Source: Flavobacterium zhairuonense (GTDB lineage Bacteria; Bacteroidota; Bacteroidia; Flavobacteriales; Flavobacteriaceae). Taken from it: a stretch of 64,000 nucleotides of DNA. The position numbers and the translations under genes are program-made. Positions 40,926-49,453 of the stretch are shown piece by piece. The stretch's first letter is position 1. The number at the start of each line of letters is the position of its first letter. The notes under the pieces are model-generated. The model saw nothing but the letters and a program-made list of their open reading frames with translations, ran no database searches and was not told where the DNA came from. The stretch lies in the NCBI RefSeq assembly GCF_004352915.1, contig NZ_SJSY01000075.1, positions 496,001 through 560,000 of the forward strand, given 5' to 3'.

Positions 40926-41228
40926 ATGTCAAAATTTGGAGAACTAATAAATGCTCAAGTCCCTGTGTTGATCGACTTTTACACAGATTGGAATGAATCT
41001 TCAGTATCTATGCATCCTGTAATTAAGGACGTTGCTGCTGCGCTTGGTGATAAGGCCAAAGTAATCAAAATTGATGTAGATAAGAATCAAGAACTAGCTG
41101 AGGCTCTTCGTATTAAAGGTCTTCCGACGCTAATGATTTATAAAGAAGGACAAATGATCTGGAGGCAGTCAGGCGAGCTTGATGCAAATACAATTATAGG
41201 AATTGTTCAAGAGCAGTTCAATCAATAA
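40926..41228 (+). CDS. Thioredoxin-fold protein without cysteines
   Basis: 100 residues with the thioredoxin fold: PVLIDFYTDW near 13-22, a helix, KAKVIKIDVDKNQELAEALRIKGLPTLMIYKEG with the cis-proline at 67, and the closing helix. The active site normally reads WCGPC, but here it is DWNESSV at 21-27, and no cysteine occurs in the protein. It therefore cannot act as a disulfide reductase. A chaperone or adaptor role is possible. No signal peptide, so it is cytoplasmic. Confidence 0.9.
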   Translation: MSKFGELINAQVPVLIDFYTDWNESSVSMHPVIKDVAAALGDKAKVIKIDVDKNQELAEALRIKGLPTLMIYKEGQMIWRQSGELDANTIIGIVQEQFNQ

Positions 41229-41239
41229 TTAAATCTTTT

Positions 41240-41270
41240 TTTTGATGTTATTTAGTGAATAACATCAAAA
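41240..41270. terminator. Hairpin between convergent thioredoxin-fold and deacetylase genes
   Basis: TTTTGATGTTATT (41240-41252) and AATAACATCAAAA (41258-41270) form a perfect 13-bp stem around TAGTG. It overlaps the last codons of the deacetylase gene. No T-run follows the stem on either strand, so its terminator function is uncertain. Confidence 0.5.
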
Positions 41271-41890
41271 GCATACCCATTTTCTTTTAAAAAATGTAAT
41301 GTTTTTGGCAATGCAAATTTTAAATTTTGCGATGCTTTTATGCTGTCATGAAAAACAATTACACTTCCCGAAGTTACATTTTTAGTCACATTTTCAAGGC
41401 ATTTCTCTGGCGTGATCGATTGATCGAAATCAGCGCTTAAAACATCCCACATTACTATCTTGTAGCCTAAGCTGCGCAATATTTTGGACTGTGCTTTTTT
41501 TATTTTTCCATAAGGAGGACGAAACAGCAAACTGTTTAGTTTTTTCTCATTGGCTAAAATCGAGGCGCAATTTTTTACGTTTTCAATATAATCGTTAGTT
41601 TGGCTTTTCCATCCATTGATATGATTCATGGTGTGGTTTCCAATAGCATGTCCTTCTGCGATCAATTTTTCAAATAAGGAAGAATTTGCATTGATGTTTT
41701 TTCCAATACAGAAAAAAGTAGCTTTTGCATCGAACTTCTTTAATTCAGACAAAACCCAGTCTGTAATTTCTGGAGTTGGGCCATCATCAAAAGTGAGGTA
41801 TATTTTCTTTTCCTTGTTCGGGATATCCCAACAATACTTAGAAAACACCTTTTTTATAAATGAATTAGTTTTGACCCAATAAAAGCTCAT
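41252..41890 (-). CDS. Polysaccharide deacetylase (NodB-type)
   Basis: 212-residue carbohydrate esterase family 4 protein. Catalytic motifs are complete: YLTFDDGPTPE with Asp35-Asp36, GNHTMNH with metal-binding His86 and His90, RPPYGKIK at 124-131, WDVLSADFDQS, and the terminal SGSVIVFHDS. There is a short N-terminal region without a clear signal peptide. It would remove N-acetyl groups from a glycan such as peptidoglycan or an exopolysaccharide; the substrate cannot be told from sequence. Confidence 0.93.
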   Translation of the reverse strand: MSFYWVKTNSFIKKVFSKYCWDIPNKEKKIYLTFDDGPTPEITDWVLSELKKFDAKATFFCIGKNINANSSLFEKLIAEGHAIGNHTMNHINGWKSQTNDYIENVKNCASILANEKKLNSLLFRPPYGKIKKAQSKILRSLGYKIVMWDVLSADFDQSITPEKCLENVTKNVTSGSVIVFHDSIKASQNLKFALPKTLHFLKENGYAFDVIH

Positions 41891-41920
41891 TTTGAATGGA
41901 TTTATAGATACTGTAAAATT

Positions 41921-41962
41921 AAAAAATGCAGTGCTATTTATCTAACAGCACTGCATTTTTTT
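41921..41962. terminator. Terminator of the GT117 gene
   Basis: AAAAAATGCAGTGCT and AGCACTGCATTTTTT form a long stem around ATTTATCTAAC, with T-runs on both strands, 25 bp from the stop of the upstream minus-strand gene. Confidence 0.85.
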
Positions 41963-41986
41963 AATCAGTATATTTTTCGTATATTA

Positions 41987-44900
41987 TTATTCTTTTTCAC
42001 GTCCAAAACGTTCGAATACATTTACATATGTATTGAATGTTTTTTTGTGTTTTTCGTAGAACGCTTTGTCGTTATTGCGATCCATTACTTGCAAAAGACT
42101 TCTGTAGCGCTCAATATCAGTAATAATATCAATAGCAAGATCAGTTTGGTCTCCAGGAGGTAATGTTGCATAATAGTTCAGGTTTTCATTGTATTTTTTG
42201 ACTAATCTATTAAGCAATTCTCGTGCTTTTGCAGTTTCTCCAACTTTGTAATATCCATTTGTGAAAGGTTCCACTAGTGAATAATAGCCAAATTTGTCCA
42301 ACGGCATTTTTGTCATTGCTAAATTAATTACGTTTTTAGCTTTGTCAATTTTGCCTTCCGCAATGAGCTGATCCATTAAACGAGATAAGTTTGTGCGGTA
42401 CGTGATGCTGTTTCTTCTGGTTTCAGGATCGTGATAAATTTTATCGCTTTCGCTGTTGCCCCAATCCCATTTCATTACAATATCATACATTTTATCTGCA
42501 TCAATTTGTCCCATATCCATTGGGCCACCATCTTTTGATGGAACATTTCTGATTGGAACTAATTTATAAACCATTCCGTCTAGCTGCAGATAGTTTTTCA
42601 GCCATAAATAATCTTCGTCATCAAAAGCTCCGCCGCTAAAGTAAATTGGACGCTTCCAGTTGTTGTTAGCCAAGATATCAAGCATCATTAAGCGGTTTTT
42701 GTATATCGCGCTTCCTTTGATGTCAATATCCAAATAAGGAACAATAGAATCGTTGTATTTAGGGTTGATAACCTTGTTTTTGATGATAGCATCTTTATCA
42801 ACAGGAACTCTGATTTTGTTTGTTGGATAAAAGTGGATTGTTTGCCCGTTTTGAAGACCAACAGTCGATTTTGGGTTTTTAATAAAATCGATAAAATCAT
42901 TAATGTTCCAACGTGTGTCAATTTTTTGGATGTAAGCCACATAATCCAATTTATCTCCCACATAATCTTCATGTGTGAATGATATTGGCAATGGATTTGA
43001 TTCATAAGCTTTGGCTTTCATTTGATCAATATACCAATCTGTCATGAACAAGCTCGTATTTACGATTTTGACATCGGTTCTAAAATGCTCTATTTCTTGA
43101 GCATACCAGAGCGGAAATGTGTCGTTATCTCCAATAGTAAATAAAATAGCATCTTTGTCGCATGAGCTTAAATAAGCTTTCGCCATTGCAACTGCTGTAT
43201 ATCTTCCAGATCTGTCATGGTCATCCCAGTTTTGAGAAGCCATTAAAATTGGAGCTGCTAATAAACTTCCGGCAATAATTACTGGTCCGGCAATTTTTGG
43301 AGCAAGATATTTTTGGATGCTTTCATATAAAGAGTAAACTCCAAAACCAATCCAAATGGCAAAAACATAAAATGATCCTACAAGTGCATAATCTCTTTCA
43401 CGAGGTTCAAAAGGTCTTTCGTTCAAATAAATTTTTAGCGCGATTCCAGTAAATAAGAACAATGCTAAAAGCACATAAAAGCTCTTAAGGTCTTTATTTG
43501 CGTGGTACATTATTCCAATAAGTCCTAAGATGAAAGGAAGGAAATAATAAACATTGCGTCCTTTGTTGTTTAAAACATCTGAAGGCAAATTTTCTTGAGA
43601 GCCTAAATGCACTGAGTCAAGAGGCTTGATTCCACTGATCCAGTTTCCGTCAAGATTGTCGTATTTTCCTTGAACATCGCTTTGTCGTCCAACAAAATTC
43701 CACATTAAATATCTCCAGTACATATATCCAAATTGGTATTCGAACATGAAACTGAAATTATCAGTCGCGGTTGGTTTTTCGATAATTAAATAATCTTTAT
43801 AACTATTTAAGAACTTAACGTAGCCTTCGTTGTCGATTTGTTTTTGAGCATAAGCTTTTCTGAATTCAGAAACTGTTTTCTCAACTTCGTTTCTTAATTG
43901 AGCAGTCGCTTTGTTGTATTCATCTTCGCTTAATTGGCTTGCGTCAATTCCGTATTTTGCTAAATCTTCCTCATAATTATAATTTGGGTTGATTCTGAAT
44001 TTCGGCGGATTTGTAAAGTTGATATAGTTTTGAATATGAGCAGTTTCAGTGCTCCACATTCTTGGCAGAATCGTTTTTTGATTGTCATCAGAATTTTGAT
44101 CTGCATTTTTGTAATTGTTAGTAATGATGTATTTACCAGTTTTATAATCTCTTTCGTAGTTTGGTTTTTTGTCTAAGTATGGTGTTTTTTCGTCAAGACC
44201 TGCAAAAACTTCTGTGTATTGCGGACCATAGAATAAAGGATTTACACCATATTGCTCACGATTGTAGTAAGCTAAAACCTCAGTAGCATCAGATGGTTTA
44301 TTTTCGTTGATTACGGTATTTGCATTTGCACGAACCGGAAGCATCATCCAAGTAGAGAAACCAATCAAGATGAATAAAATACAAAGGATAATGGTATTGT
44401 AAAAAATAAGTCCTTTTCGTTTGGTGAATTTTAATCCAAAGTAGAAGAAAGCTACAAAAAGCAACGCAACAAAAATAGTTCCTGAGTTGAAAGGAAGTCC
44501 CATGTTGTTTACCATGTAAATTTCAGTTTTTCCGAAGAAAGCCATCGTTAAAGGCAAAAGCAATTTGAAGATGAACAACAAAATTCCAATTACAACTACA
44601 TTGGCAATAAGGAAATTTTTAATAGTAACTTTTTCGTAGTGTTTAAAATAGTAAAGAAAACCTATAGATGGAATTGTCAATAATGCCATAAAGTGAACAC
44701 CAAATGAAAGTCCGACAACTAATGAAATAATCAAAAGCCATTTGTTTCCTTTTGGTTTGTCCATATCTTGTTCCCAACGAAGACCAAGCCAGAAAAGCAA
44801 TGCAATTAATAAAGATGCCATTGCGTAAACTTCTGCTTCAACCGCATTGAACCAAAAGCTATCTGAAAAAGTGTAAGCAAGAGCGCCAACAAAAGAGCTT

Positions 44901-45268
44901 CCTAATATAACTATAGAATTGTTTTGGTTGATTTCTGCAAAACGAGCTACAATCTTTTTTAAGATCATAGAAGAAGACCAGAACATGAATAAAATTGTAA
45001 ATGCGCTAGAAAACACAGACATCATATTAACCATTACGGCTACATGTTGTGCATCAATAGCAAACATGGCAAAGAAAGCTCCCATCATCTGGAATAAAGG
45101 TGCTCCCGGCGGGTGGCCCACTTCAAGTTTGGCTGCAGTGGCAATATATTCGCCGCAATCCCAAAAACTCATTGTAGGTTCGACGGTTAAAGTGTAAGTA
45201 ATTAAAGCGATTGCAAATGCAAACCAACCAATAATAGTATTCCATTTATTGAAATTGAATTGTGCCAT
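41987..45268 (-). CDS. Glycosyltransferase family 117 / DUF2723 membrane protein
   Basis: 1093 residues. A hydrophobic N-terminal half with about a dozen membrane segments begins NTIIGWFAFAIALITYTLTVEPTMSFWDCGEYIATAAKLEVGHPPGAPLFQMMGAFF; the FWDCGE with HPPGAP block is the DUF2723 hallmark and suits a GT-C type lipid-linked sugar transferase. The C-terminal part is large and soluble, with helical repeats at the end (KAKNVINLAMTKMPLDKFG ... KARELLNRLVKKYN). This family is linked in Bacteroidota to protein glycosylation. Single-gene transcript. Confidence 0.92.
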   Translation of the reverse strand: MAQFNFNKWNTIIGWFAFAIALITYTLTVEPTMSFWDCGEYIATAAKLEVGHPPGAPLFQMMGAFFAMFAIDAQHVAVMVNMMSVFSSAFTILFMFWSSSMILKKIVARFAEINQNNSIVILGSSFVGALAYTFSDSFWFNAVEAEVYAMASLLIALLFWLGLRWEQDMDKPKGNKWLLIISLVVGLSFGVHFMALLTIPSIGFLYYFKHYEKVTIKNFLIANVVVIGILLFIFKLLLPLTMAFFGKTEIYMVNNMGLPFNSGTIFVALLFVAFFYFGLKFTKRKGLIFYNTIILCILFILIGFSTWMMLPVRANANTVINENKPSDATEVLAYYNREQYGVNPLFYGPQYTEVFAGLDEKTPYLDKKPNYERDYKTGKYIITNNYKNADQNSDDNQKTILPRMWSTETAHIQNYINFTNPPKFRINPNYNYEEDLAKYGIDASQLSEDEYNKATAQLRNEVEKTVSEFRKAYAQKQIDNEGYVKFLNSYKDYLIIEKPTATDNFSFMFEYQFGYMYWRYLMWNFVGRQSDVQGKYDNLDGNWISGIKPLDSVHLGSQENLPSDVLNNKGRNVYYFLPFILGLIGIMYHANKDLKSFYVLLALFLFTGIALKIYLNERPFEPRERDYALVGSFYVFAIWIGFGVYSLYESIQKYLAPKIAGPVIIAGSLLAAPILMASQNWDDHDRSGRYTAVAMAKAYLSSCDKDAILFTIGDNDTFPLWYAQEIEHFRTDVKIVNTSLFMTDWYIDQMKAKAYESNPLPISFTHEDYVGDKLDYVAYIQKIDTRWNINDFIDFIKNPKSTVGLQNGQTIHFYPTNKIRVPVDKDAIIKNKVINPKYNDSIVPYLDIDIKGSAIYKNRLMMLDILANNNWKRPIYFSGGAFDDEDYLWLKNYLQLDGMVYKLVPIRNVPSKDGGPMDMGQIDADKMYDIVMKWDWGNSESDKIYHDPETRRNSITYRTNLSRLMDQLIAEGKIDKAKNVINLAMTKMPLDKFGYYSLVEPFTNGYYKVGETAKARELLNRLVKKYNENLNYYATLPPGDQTDLAIDIITDIERYRSLLQVMDRNNDKAFYEKHKKTFNTYVNVFERFGREKE

Positions 45269-45485
45269 ATTTAGGTGTTAAAATTTTGTATGTTTTCTAT
45301 CCTACAAAGAAAATGTTTTTTTGTGTAAAGAAACGAGCATTAACAAAAAATTCTATAAAACTCTATATTAAAAGTAATATGTTGTCAATGAGATGATTCT
45401 GGAACTTGTTGAGATTTGAATGTGAAAAAAAACAAAAAAAATGATTTTTTTTGTTTAAAAAGTTTGCAAAAACTAAATAAAGCCT
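45269..45485. other. Intergenic region upstream of tRNA genes
   Basis: 217 bp, AT-rich, with divergent regulatory sequence for the GT117 gene and the first tRNA-Gln promoter. No open frame or repeat of note was seen. Confidence 0.5.
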
Positions 45486-45493
45486 TAAATTTG
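45463..45493 (+). promoter_or_regulatory. Promoter of tRNA-Gln copy 1
   Basis: TTTG (45463-45466), 19 nt, then TAAATTTG (45486-45493): a full Bacteroidota consensus promoter 20 nt before the tRNA. Confidence 0.8.
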
Positions 45494-45513
45494 CACTCGC
45501 TTTACAGCACTGC

Positions 45514-45584
45514 TGGTCTATGGTGTAATGGTAACACTACGGTTTTTGGTGCCGTCTTTCTAGGTTCGAGTCCTAGTAGACCAA
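45514..45584 (+). tRNA. tRNA-Gln (UUG), copy 1
   Basis: Acceptor stem TGGTCTA/TAGACCA, D arm with AATGGTAA loop, anticodon stem ACGGT/GCCGT with loop TTTTGGT giving anticodon TTG, and T arm CTAGGTTCGAGTCCTAG. Discriminator A at 45584; CCA is not encoded. Confidence 0.96.
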
Positions 45585-45587
45585 CAG

Positions 45588-45619
45588 AAAAGCCTCTCAG
45601 AAATGAGAGGCTTTTTTTT
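45588..45619 (+). terminator. Terminator of tRNA-Gln copy 1
   Basis: AAGCCTCTCA and TGAGAGGCTT stem with GAAA loop, followed by Ts, starting 4 bp after the tRNA. Confidence 0.93.
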
Positions 45620-45642
45620 ATGCAAAAAAGTTTCAAATAAAA

Positions 45643-45673
45643 TTTGCATAAGACAAATAAAGTTCTAATTTTG
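45643..45673 (+). promoter_or_regulatory. Promoter of tRNA-Gln copy 2
   Basis: TTTG (45643-45646), 19 nt, then TAATTTTG (45666-45673). Same spacing as copy 1 but diverged sequence. Confidence 0.8.
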
Positions 45674-45693
45674 CACCCGCTTTACAGCACTGC

Positions 45694-45764
45694 TGGTCTA
45701 TGGTGTAATGGTAACACTACGGTTTTTGGTGCCGTCTTTCTAGGTTCGAGTCCTAGTAGACCAA
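45694..45764 (+). tRNA. tRNA-Gln (UUG), copy 2
   Basis: Base-for-base identical to copy 1, 180 bp downstream, with anticodon TTG. Both are full cloverleafs with a T-loop TTCGAGT. Confidence 0.96.
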
Positions 45765-45767
45765 CAG

Positions 45768-45800
45768 AAAAGCCTCTCAGAAATGAGAGGCTTTTTTTTT
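45768..45800 (+). terminator. Terminator of tRNA-Gln copy 2
   Basis: Same GCCTCTCA/TGAGAGGC stem with GAAA loop and nine T bases. Confidence 0.93.
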
Positions 45801-45936
45801 ATGCTTTAAATTAGGATGTTTTCTAGATGTTTTTTTATCGCAAAGCACGCTAACGTATACACAAAGTGCGCTAAGTATCTTTTTAAAGAATGCTGAGTTC
45901 GCAAAGTTTTATGTGTCTTATTTTAAATATAGCCCG

Positions 45937-45960
45937 TGGTTTCAACCGCGGGAAACTTAT
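45937..45960. repeat. Dispersed CCCGTGGTTTCAACCGCGGG palindrome
   Basis: A near-perfect GC-rich palindrome in the spacer before the AraC-type gene's end. Neighbouring CGCAAAGCACGCTAACG and AAAGTGCGCTAAG words are simple repeat scraps. No gene is seen in 45801-46000. Confidence 0.5.
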
Positions 45961-46000
45961 AGGGAAAGACGTGTTTTTTGGAAGGCTTATTGCAGAAGGC

Positions 46001-46807
46001 TTATTTGTGATTTAATGAAGATGGAACGATACCGAATTTCTTTTTGAATGAAAATGAAAAATGGGATAAGTCTTCAAATCCTACGCCAATATAAACTTCT
46101 GATGGCGGATTTCCTTGGCTAATTAAATAATAAGCTTCTTGAAGTCTTTTGTTTAAGAGCCATTTTCCAGGCGCTTGTTGGAATATTTTTTGAAAATCTC
46201 TTTTAAAAGTTGCTAAACTTCTTCCAGTAAGATAGGCGAATCGGTGCATTTGTACATTGAAATGGAAATTTTTGTTCATAAATGCTTCCAGATCGATTTT
46301 TCCGGGTTCAGTAAAATCAAATAAAATGTCTTTTAATTCAGGATTTACTTTTAATAAAAGATGAATCGCTTCCTTGATTTTTAAATTAAATAAGGCTTCG
46401 TTACTTTCTTGCTCGACTTCGAGATAGGTTATCAGCGATTCCATGAAGGATTTGTAGAGCGGATTTGGAGCTAATGTGATCATGGCTTCAGAATCGACTT
46501 TTTTGCTTGTTTTGTAATTGTATTCTTTATTTACTTCGCGAAGAATTTCCTGATCTAAAAAAAGTGATATGGTTTTGAATTCCCCTCCCTCTGGTGGGAT
46601 TTTGGTGAATTTCGCCAAATGATTTCTTTTGCTGAAGCGAAAATCTCCTGGTTTTGAGTGAAAGGTGTTTTTGCTGTCTGAAGCTATCATTTCTCCGGAA
46701 ATTTGATAGCTGAAAACATGTTCTGGAATGAAATGTTCTCCTTCTCGGCTGCGTGCATAGTAGCAGGAGTAGAGTATTTTTGGTTTCGGATTTGATTTTG
46801 TCGTCAT
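46001..46807 (-). CDS. AraC family transcriptional regulator
   Basis: 268 residues. An N-terminal cupin-like sensing region (KILYSCYYARSREGEHFIPEHVFSYQISGEM ... FHSKPGDFRFSKRNHLAKFT) is followed by a C-terminal pair of helix-turn-helices (about 165-265): FAYLTGRSLATFKRDFQKIFQQAPGKWLLNKRLQEAYYLI and VYIGVGFEDLSHFSFSFKKKFGIVPSSL. It lies downstream of an aldehyde dehydrogenase gene on the same strand but is separated from it by a hairpin, so it may be its regulator. Confidence 0.92.
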   Translation of the reverse strand: MTTKSNPKPKILYSCYYARSREGEHFIPEHVFSYQISGEMIASDSKNTFHSKPGDFRFSKRNHLAKFTKIPPEGGEFKTISLFLDQEILREVNKEYNYKTSKKVDSEAMITLAPNPLYKSFMESLITYLEVEQESNEALFNLKIKEAIHLLLKVNPELKDILFDFTEPGKIDLEAFMNKNFHFNVQMHRFAYLTGRSLATFKRDFQKIFQQAPGKWLLNKRLQEAYYLISQGNPPSEVYIGVGFEDLSHFSFSFKKKFGIVPSSLNHK

Positions 46808-46821
46808 AATGGTAAAATTAC

Positions 46822-46861
46822 AAAAGATCCGGAAATTTTTTTCATGAAAACTTTCCGGATC
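46822..46861 (-). terminator. Hairpin after the aldehyde dehydrogenase gene
   Basis: GATCCGGAAA (46826-46835) and TTTCCGGATC (46852-46861) are perfectly complementary around a 16-base loop; TTTTG follows on the minus strand. It may terminate the dehydrogenase transcript or serve as an operator upstream of the AraC-type gene. Confidence 0.5.
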
Positions 46862-46869
46862 GTAAATGA

Positions 46870-48291
46870 TTATAGTGGTTTGATAAGTGCTTTTGGTTCC
46901 AAGTAAGCTTCAAGTCCAATGGTTCCAAATTCGCGGCCAATTCCTGATTGCTTAAATCCGCCAAAAGGGGCCATAGGATCGTGCCCAATTCCGTTTATTT
47001 GAACGCGTCCAGCGTTGATTTGTGAGGCAACTCGGTGTGCTCTTTTCTCGTCTGATGAGCTTACATAAGCTTGAAGTCCATAAGTGGTGTCGTTTGCGAT
47101 ATCAATAGCTTCTTCTTCGGTTTTGTATGTAATGACGGTTAAAACTGGTCCAAATATTTCTTCTCTTGCAATGCGCATTTGATTGTTTGCATTTACAAAA
47201 ACAGTCGGTTTGACAAAATTTCCTTTTTCAAGTCCATTAGGTTTTCCTAATCCTCCGGCAAGAATTTCGGCTCCCTCATTAATTCCAGTCTGAATATAAT
47301 CTTGAACGCGTTGGTATTGTTTTGTGCTTACCATTGGTCCGACTGCGGTATTGCTGTTTTTTGGGTTGCCAACAATTATGTTTTTTAGGGCTTCTTTAAG
47401 GATTGATTTGGTTTCTTCTAATTTGTTTTCTGGAATTAAAAGTCGAGTTCCAGCAATGCATGCTTGTCCGCTGTTCATAAATGCAGCGCTCAAGGCAAGT
47501 GGAATTGCTTTTGATAAATCGGCATCTTCTAAAATAATATTTGGCGATTTTCCTCCAAGTTCTAACGTAACTCGTTTCATAGTGTTGACCGCTTCTTTGG
47601 CAATAATTTTTCCAACGTTTGTTGAGCCAGTAAAAGAAATTTTTGAAATATCGGGGTTTCGACTGATTTCTGCACCGACAACTTCTCCCAATCCATTCAC
47701 GATATTTACTATTCCTTTAGGGAGTTGCGCGTCATGTAGGCATTCCATCATTAATTGCGTTTGTTGCGCGCTCATTTCGCTAGGCTTTATAACAATTGTG
47801 CATCCTGCGGTGATTGCTGTAGCTAATTTGCTAGAGATAAATCCGTTACTGGAATTCCAAGGAATTATAATCCCAACAACGCCAATTGGGGTCATTTGGA
47901 CTTCAGATTGTCCCATGGTTTTGATGAAATCGTAGCCGTTTAATAAGTTAATTGCAGAATCGAATCCCTTTAGCATGTATTCGTAACTTACTGATGCAAA
48001 TTGAAATGTTCCTCCGTATTCTTCGACCATTATGTTCACAAAATCGGTTTTTCTTTTTTCGATGGCAGTTTTGATGTTTTTCAGGTATTGAATTCTTTCT
48101 GAAGTGCTAGTTTTAGAAAAAGTTTTAAAAGCATTTTTGGCGGCTTCAATTGCGTTTTGAGTGTCTTCGGTATTTCCTAGTTGAACTTTTCCGAGCTTTT
48201 CATTTGTGGTTGGGCTTATAAGGTCGAAATATTCAGTTCCTTTAGGTGTTGTAAATTCTCCGTTAATGTAAATTTTGTCTATTGTTTTCAT
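46870..48291 (-). CDS. Aldehyde dehydrogenase family protein
   Basis: 473-residue NAD(P)-dependent dehydrogenase. Key motifs are IIPWNSSNGFISSKLATAITAGCTIVIKPSE (cofactor site), FTGSTNVGK, ELGGKSPNIILEDADL with the general-base Glu, NSGQACIAGTRLL with the catalytic Cys, and EEIFGPVLTVITY. C-terminal GGFKQSGIGREFGTIGLEAYLEPK is typical. The substrate is unknown; a downstream AraC-type regulator suggests inducible expression. Confidence 0.94.
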   Translation of the reverse strand: MKTIDKIYINGEFTTPKGTEYFDLISPTTNEKLGKVQLGNTEDTQNAIEAAKNAFKTFSKTSTSERIQYLKNIKTAIEKRKTDFVNIMVEEYGGTFQFASVSYEYMLKGFDSAINLLNGYDFIKTMGQSEVQMTPIGVVGIIIPWNSSNGFISSKLATAITAGCTIVIKPSEMSAQQTQLMMECLHDAQLPKGIVNIVNGLGEVVGAEISRNPDISKISFTGSTNVGKIIAKEAVNTMKRVTLELGGKSPNIILEDADLSKAIPLALSAAFMNSGQACIAGTRLLIPENKLEETKSILKEALKNIIVGNPKNSNTAVGPMVSTKQYQRVQDYIQTGINEGAEILAGGLGKPNGLEKGNFVKPTVFVNANNQMRIAREEIFGPVLTVITYKTEEEAIDIANDTTYGLQAYVSSSDEKRAHRVASQINAGRVQINGIGHDPMAPFGGFKQSGIGREFGTIGLEAYLEPKALIKPL

Positions 48292-48400
48292 GATGTATGA
48301 TTTAATGAATTTTTATTTGACAAATTTCCGGATAAATGTCATGTATGGCTTTGTTGTAAAGCTCAATTGAACTTTGTTGAAAAGCTCATGTTTTTTTGCA

Positions 48401-48430
48401 AAAAAAAATAGCTTCTCGATTGAGAAGCTA
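48401..48430 (-). terminator. Terminator of the universal stress gene
   Basis: TAGCTTCTC and GAGAAGCTA stem around GATT, with a run of eight or more T bases on the minus strand, 24 bp after the stop. Confidence 0.88.
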
Positions 48431-48453
48431 TTGCTGTTAAAGTGATTTTGCTT

Positions 48454-49278
48454 TTAAATCTTTAGAGTAATGACAGGTCTGACGGTGTGATTGACTAATC
48501 CTTCGCTTATACTGCCGTTGAAGAAGTGTGCAAAGCCTGTTCTTCCGTGTGTACACATCCCTATGATGTCTGCGTTTATGCTGTTTGAAAAATTGAGGAT
48601 TCCTTTTTCGATATTGGTGTCGTTGTAAATCTGAGTCGTACAGTTGGTTATGCCGAATTCTGTTACAAAATTCTTCATTGCTTTTTCCATAATATGTGTT
48701 GGCTTAAAGCTGTTTGGCGTGCAGATGGTTACCAGATGGATTTTTGCTTCAAAGAATTTGGTGAAATTCAGTAGTTTAGCGAAAGGTTTTTTGGTTTCTT
48801 CAGAAAAATCAGAAGCAAAAACAATATCGGTAACCTTGAAGTCTGAAATGTCTTTTTTGATGACCAAAACCGGGATTTCGGAGTTTCGGACAACTTTTTC
48901 TGTGTTTGAGCCAATTAAAAGTTCTTCAACTCCTGATGAGCCATGGGATCCCATTATGATTAAATCAGCTTCATAATCCTTGCTTACTTGGAGGATTCCG
49001 TGAATTGGTTTGTCCATTTTTACAATTTCAGTTACCGAGATTCCGTCCAGATATGGTCTTGAAGATACTTCATCAAGTGTTTCGTTTGCTTTTTTCATAA
49101 AAAGCATAGTTTCAGGTATGCTCGCGCCTCCGAGTATGGCATCGTTCATTTGGTGCGGCAATTCAAGCATGTGCAAAATGATAATTTCTGAATTGTTTTT
49201 TTTAGCAATTTGCGCAGCCACTTTTAACGCATCTTCAGCATGTTCTGAAAAGTCAGTAGGTACTAAAATTCGTTTCAT
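48454..49278 (-). CDS. Universal stress protein with two UspA domains
   Basis: 274 residues made of two tandem UspA domains. The first (1-145) begins MKRILVPTDFSEHAEDALKVAAQIA and has nucleotide-binding GSHGSSGVEELLIGSNTEKVVRNSEIPVLVIK. The second begins FKVTDIVFASDFSEETKKPF and ends CTHGRTGFAHFFNGSISEGLVNHTVRPVITLKI. Both keep the G-x2-G-x9-G-S loop, so ATP binding is likely. Single gene. Confidence 0.93.
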   Translation of the reverse strand: MKRILVPTDFSEHAEDALKVAAQIAKKNNSEIIILHMLELPHQMNDAILGGASIPETMLFMKKANETLDEVSSRPYLDGISVTEIVKMDKPIHGILQVSKDYEADLIIMGSHGSSGVEELLIGSNTEKVVRNSEIPVLVIKKDISDFKVTDIVFASDFSEETKKPFAKLLNFTKFFEAKIHLVTICTPNSFKPTHIMEKAMKNFVTEFGITNCTTQIYNDTNIEKGILNFSNSINADIIGMCTHGRTGFAHFFNGSISEGLVNHTVRPVITLKI

Positions 49279-49362
49279 AATTTTTTGGGTTAAATTATTA
49301 GAATAATCTGTTTTTGAATGCTCTTATAAAGATAAGAAATATTTTTAGAGCAATCAATTTAT

Positions 49363-49391
49363 TTTGATTTATAAAAAAATCACTATATTTG
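49363..49391 (+). promoter_or_regulatory. Promoter of the rimP-nusA-infB operon
   Basis: TTTG (49363-49366), 17 nt, then TATATTTG (49384-49391), a full consensus promoter 62 nt upstream of rimP. Confidence 0.75.
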
Positions 49392-49419
49392 CATCGTTAT
49401 TTATTAAAATCTAAATAAT

Positions 49420-49445
49420 GAGGGGACTAAGTGTCCCCTCTTTTT
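49420..49445 (+). promoter_or_regulatory. Terminator-like attenuator hairpin in the rimP leader
   Basis: GAGGGGAC (49420-49427) and GTCCCCTC (49433-49440) form a perfect GC-rich stem with TAAGT loop, followed by TTTTT. It lies between the promoter and rimP, so it should stop some transcripts of the operon that encodes NusA. Confidence 0.8.
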
Positions 49446-49453
49446 ATAAAATT

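Noticed and set aside
44919-45197. Plus-strand open frame opposite the GT117 N-terminus
   Set aside because: It overlaps the conserved FWDCGE/HPPGAP coding region of GT117 and has no promoter or ribosome site.
45514-45764. The second tRNA-Gln copy as an assembly artefact
   Set aside because: The sequences upstream of the two tRNA genes, including the promoters, differ at many positions, which an artefact would not produce.
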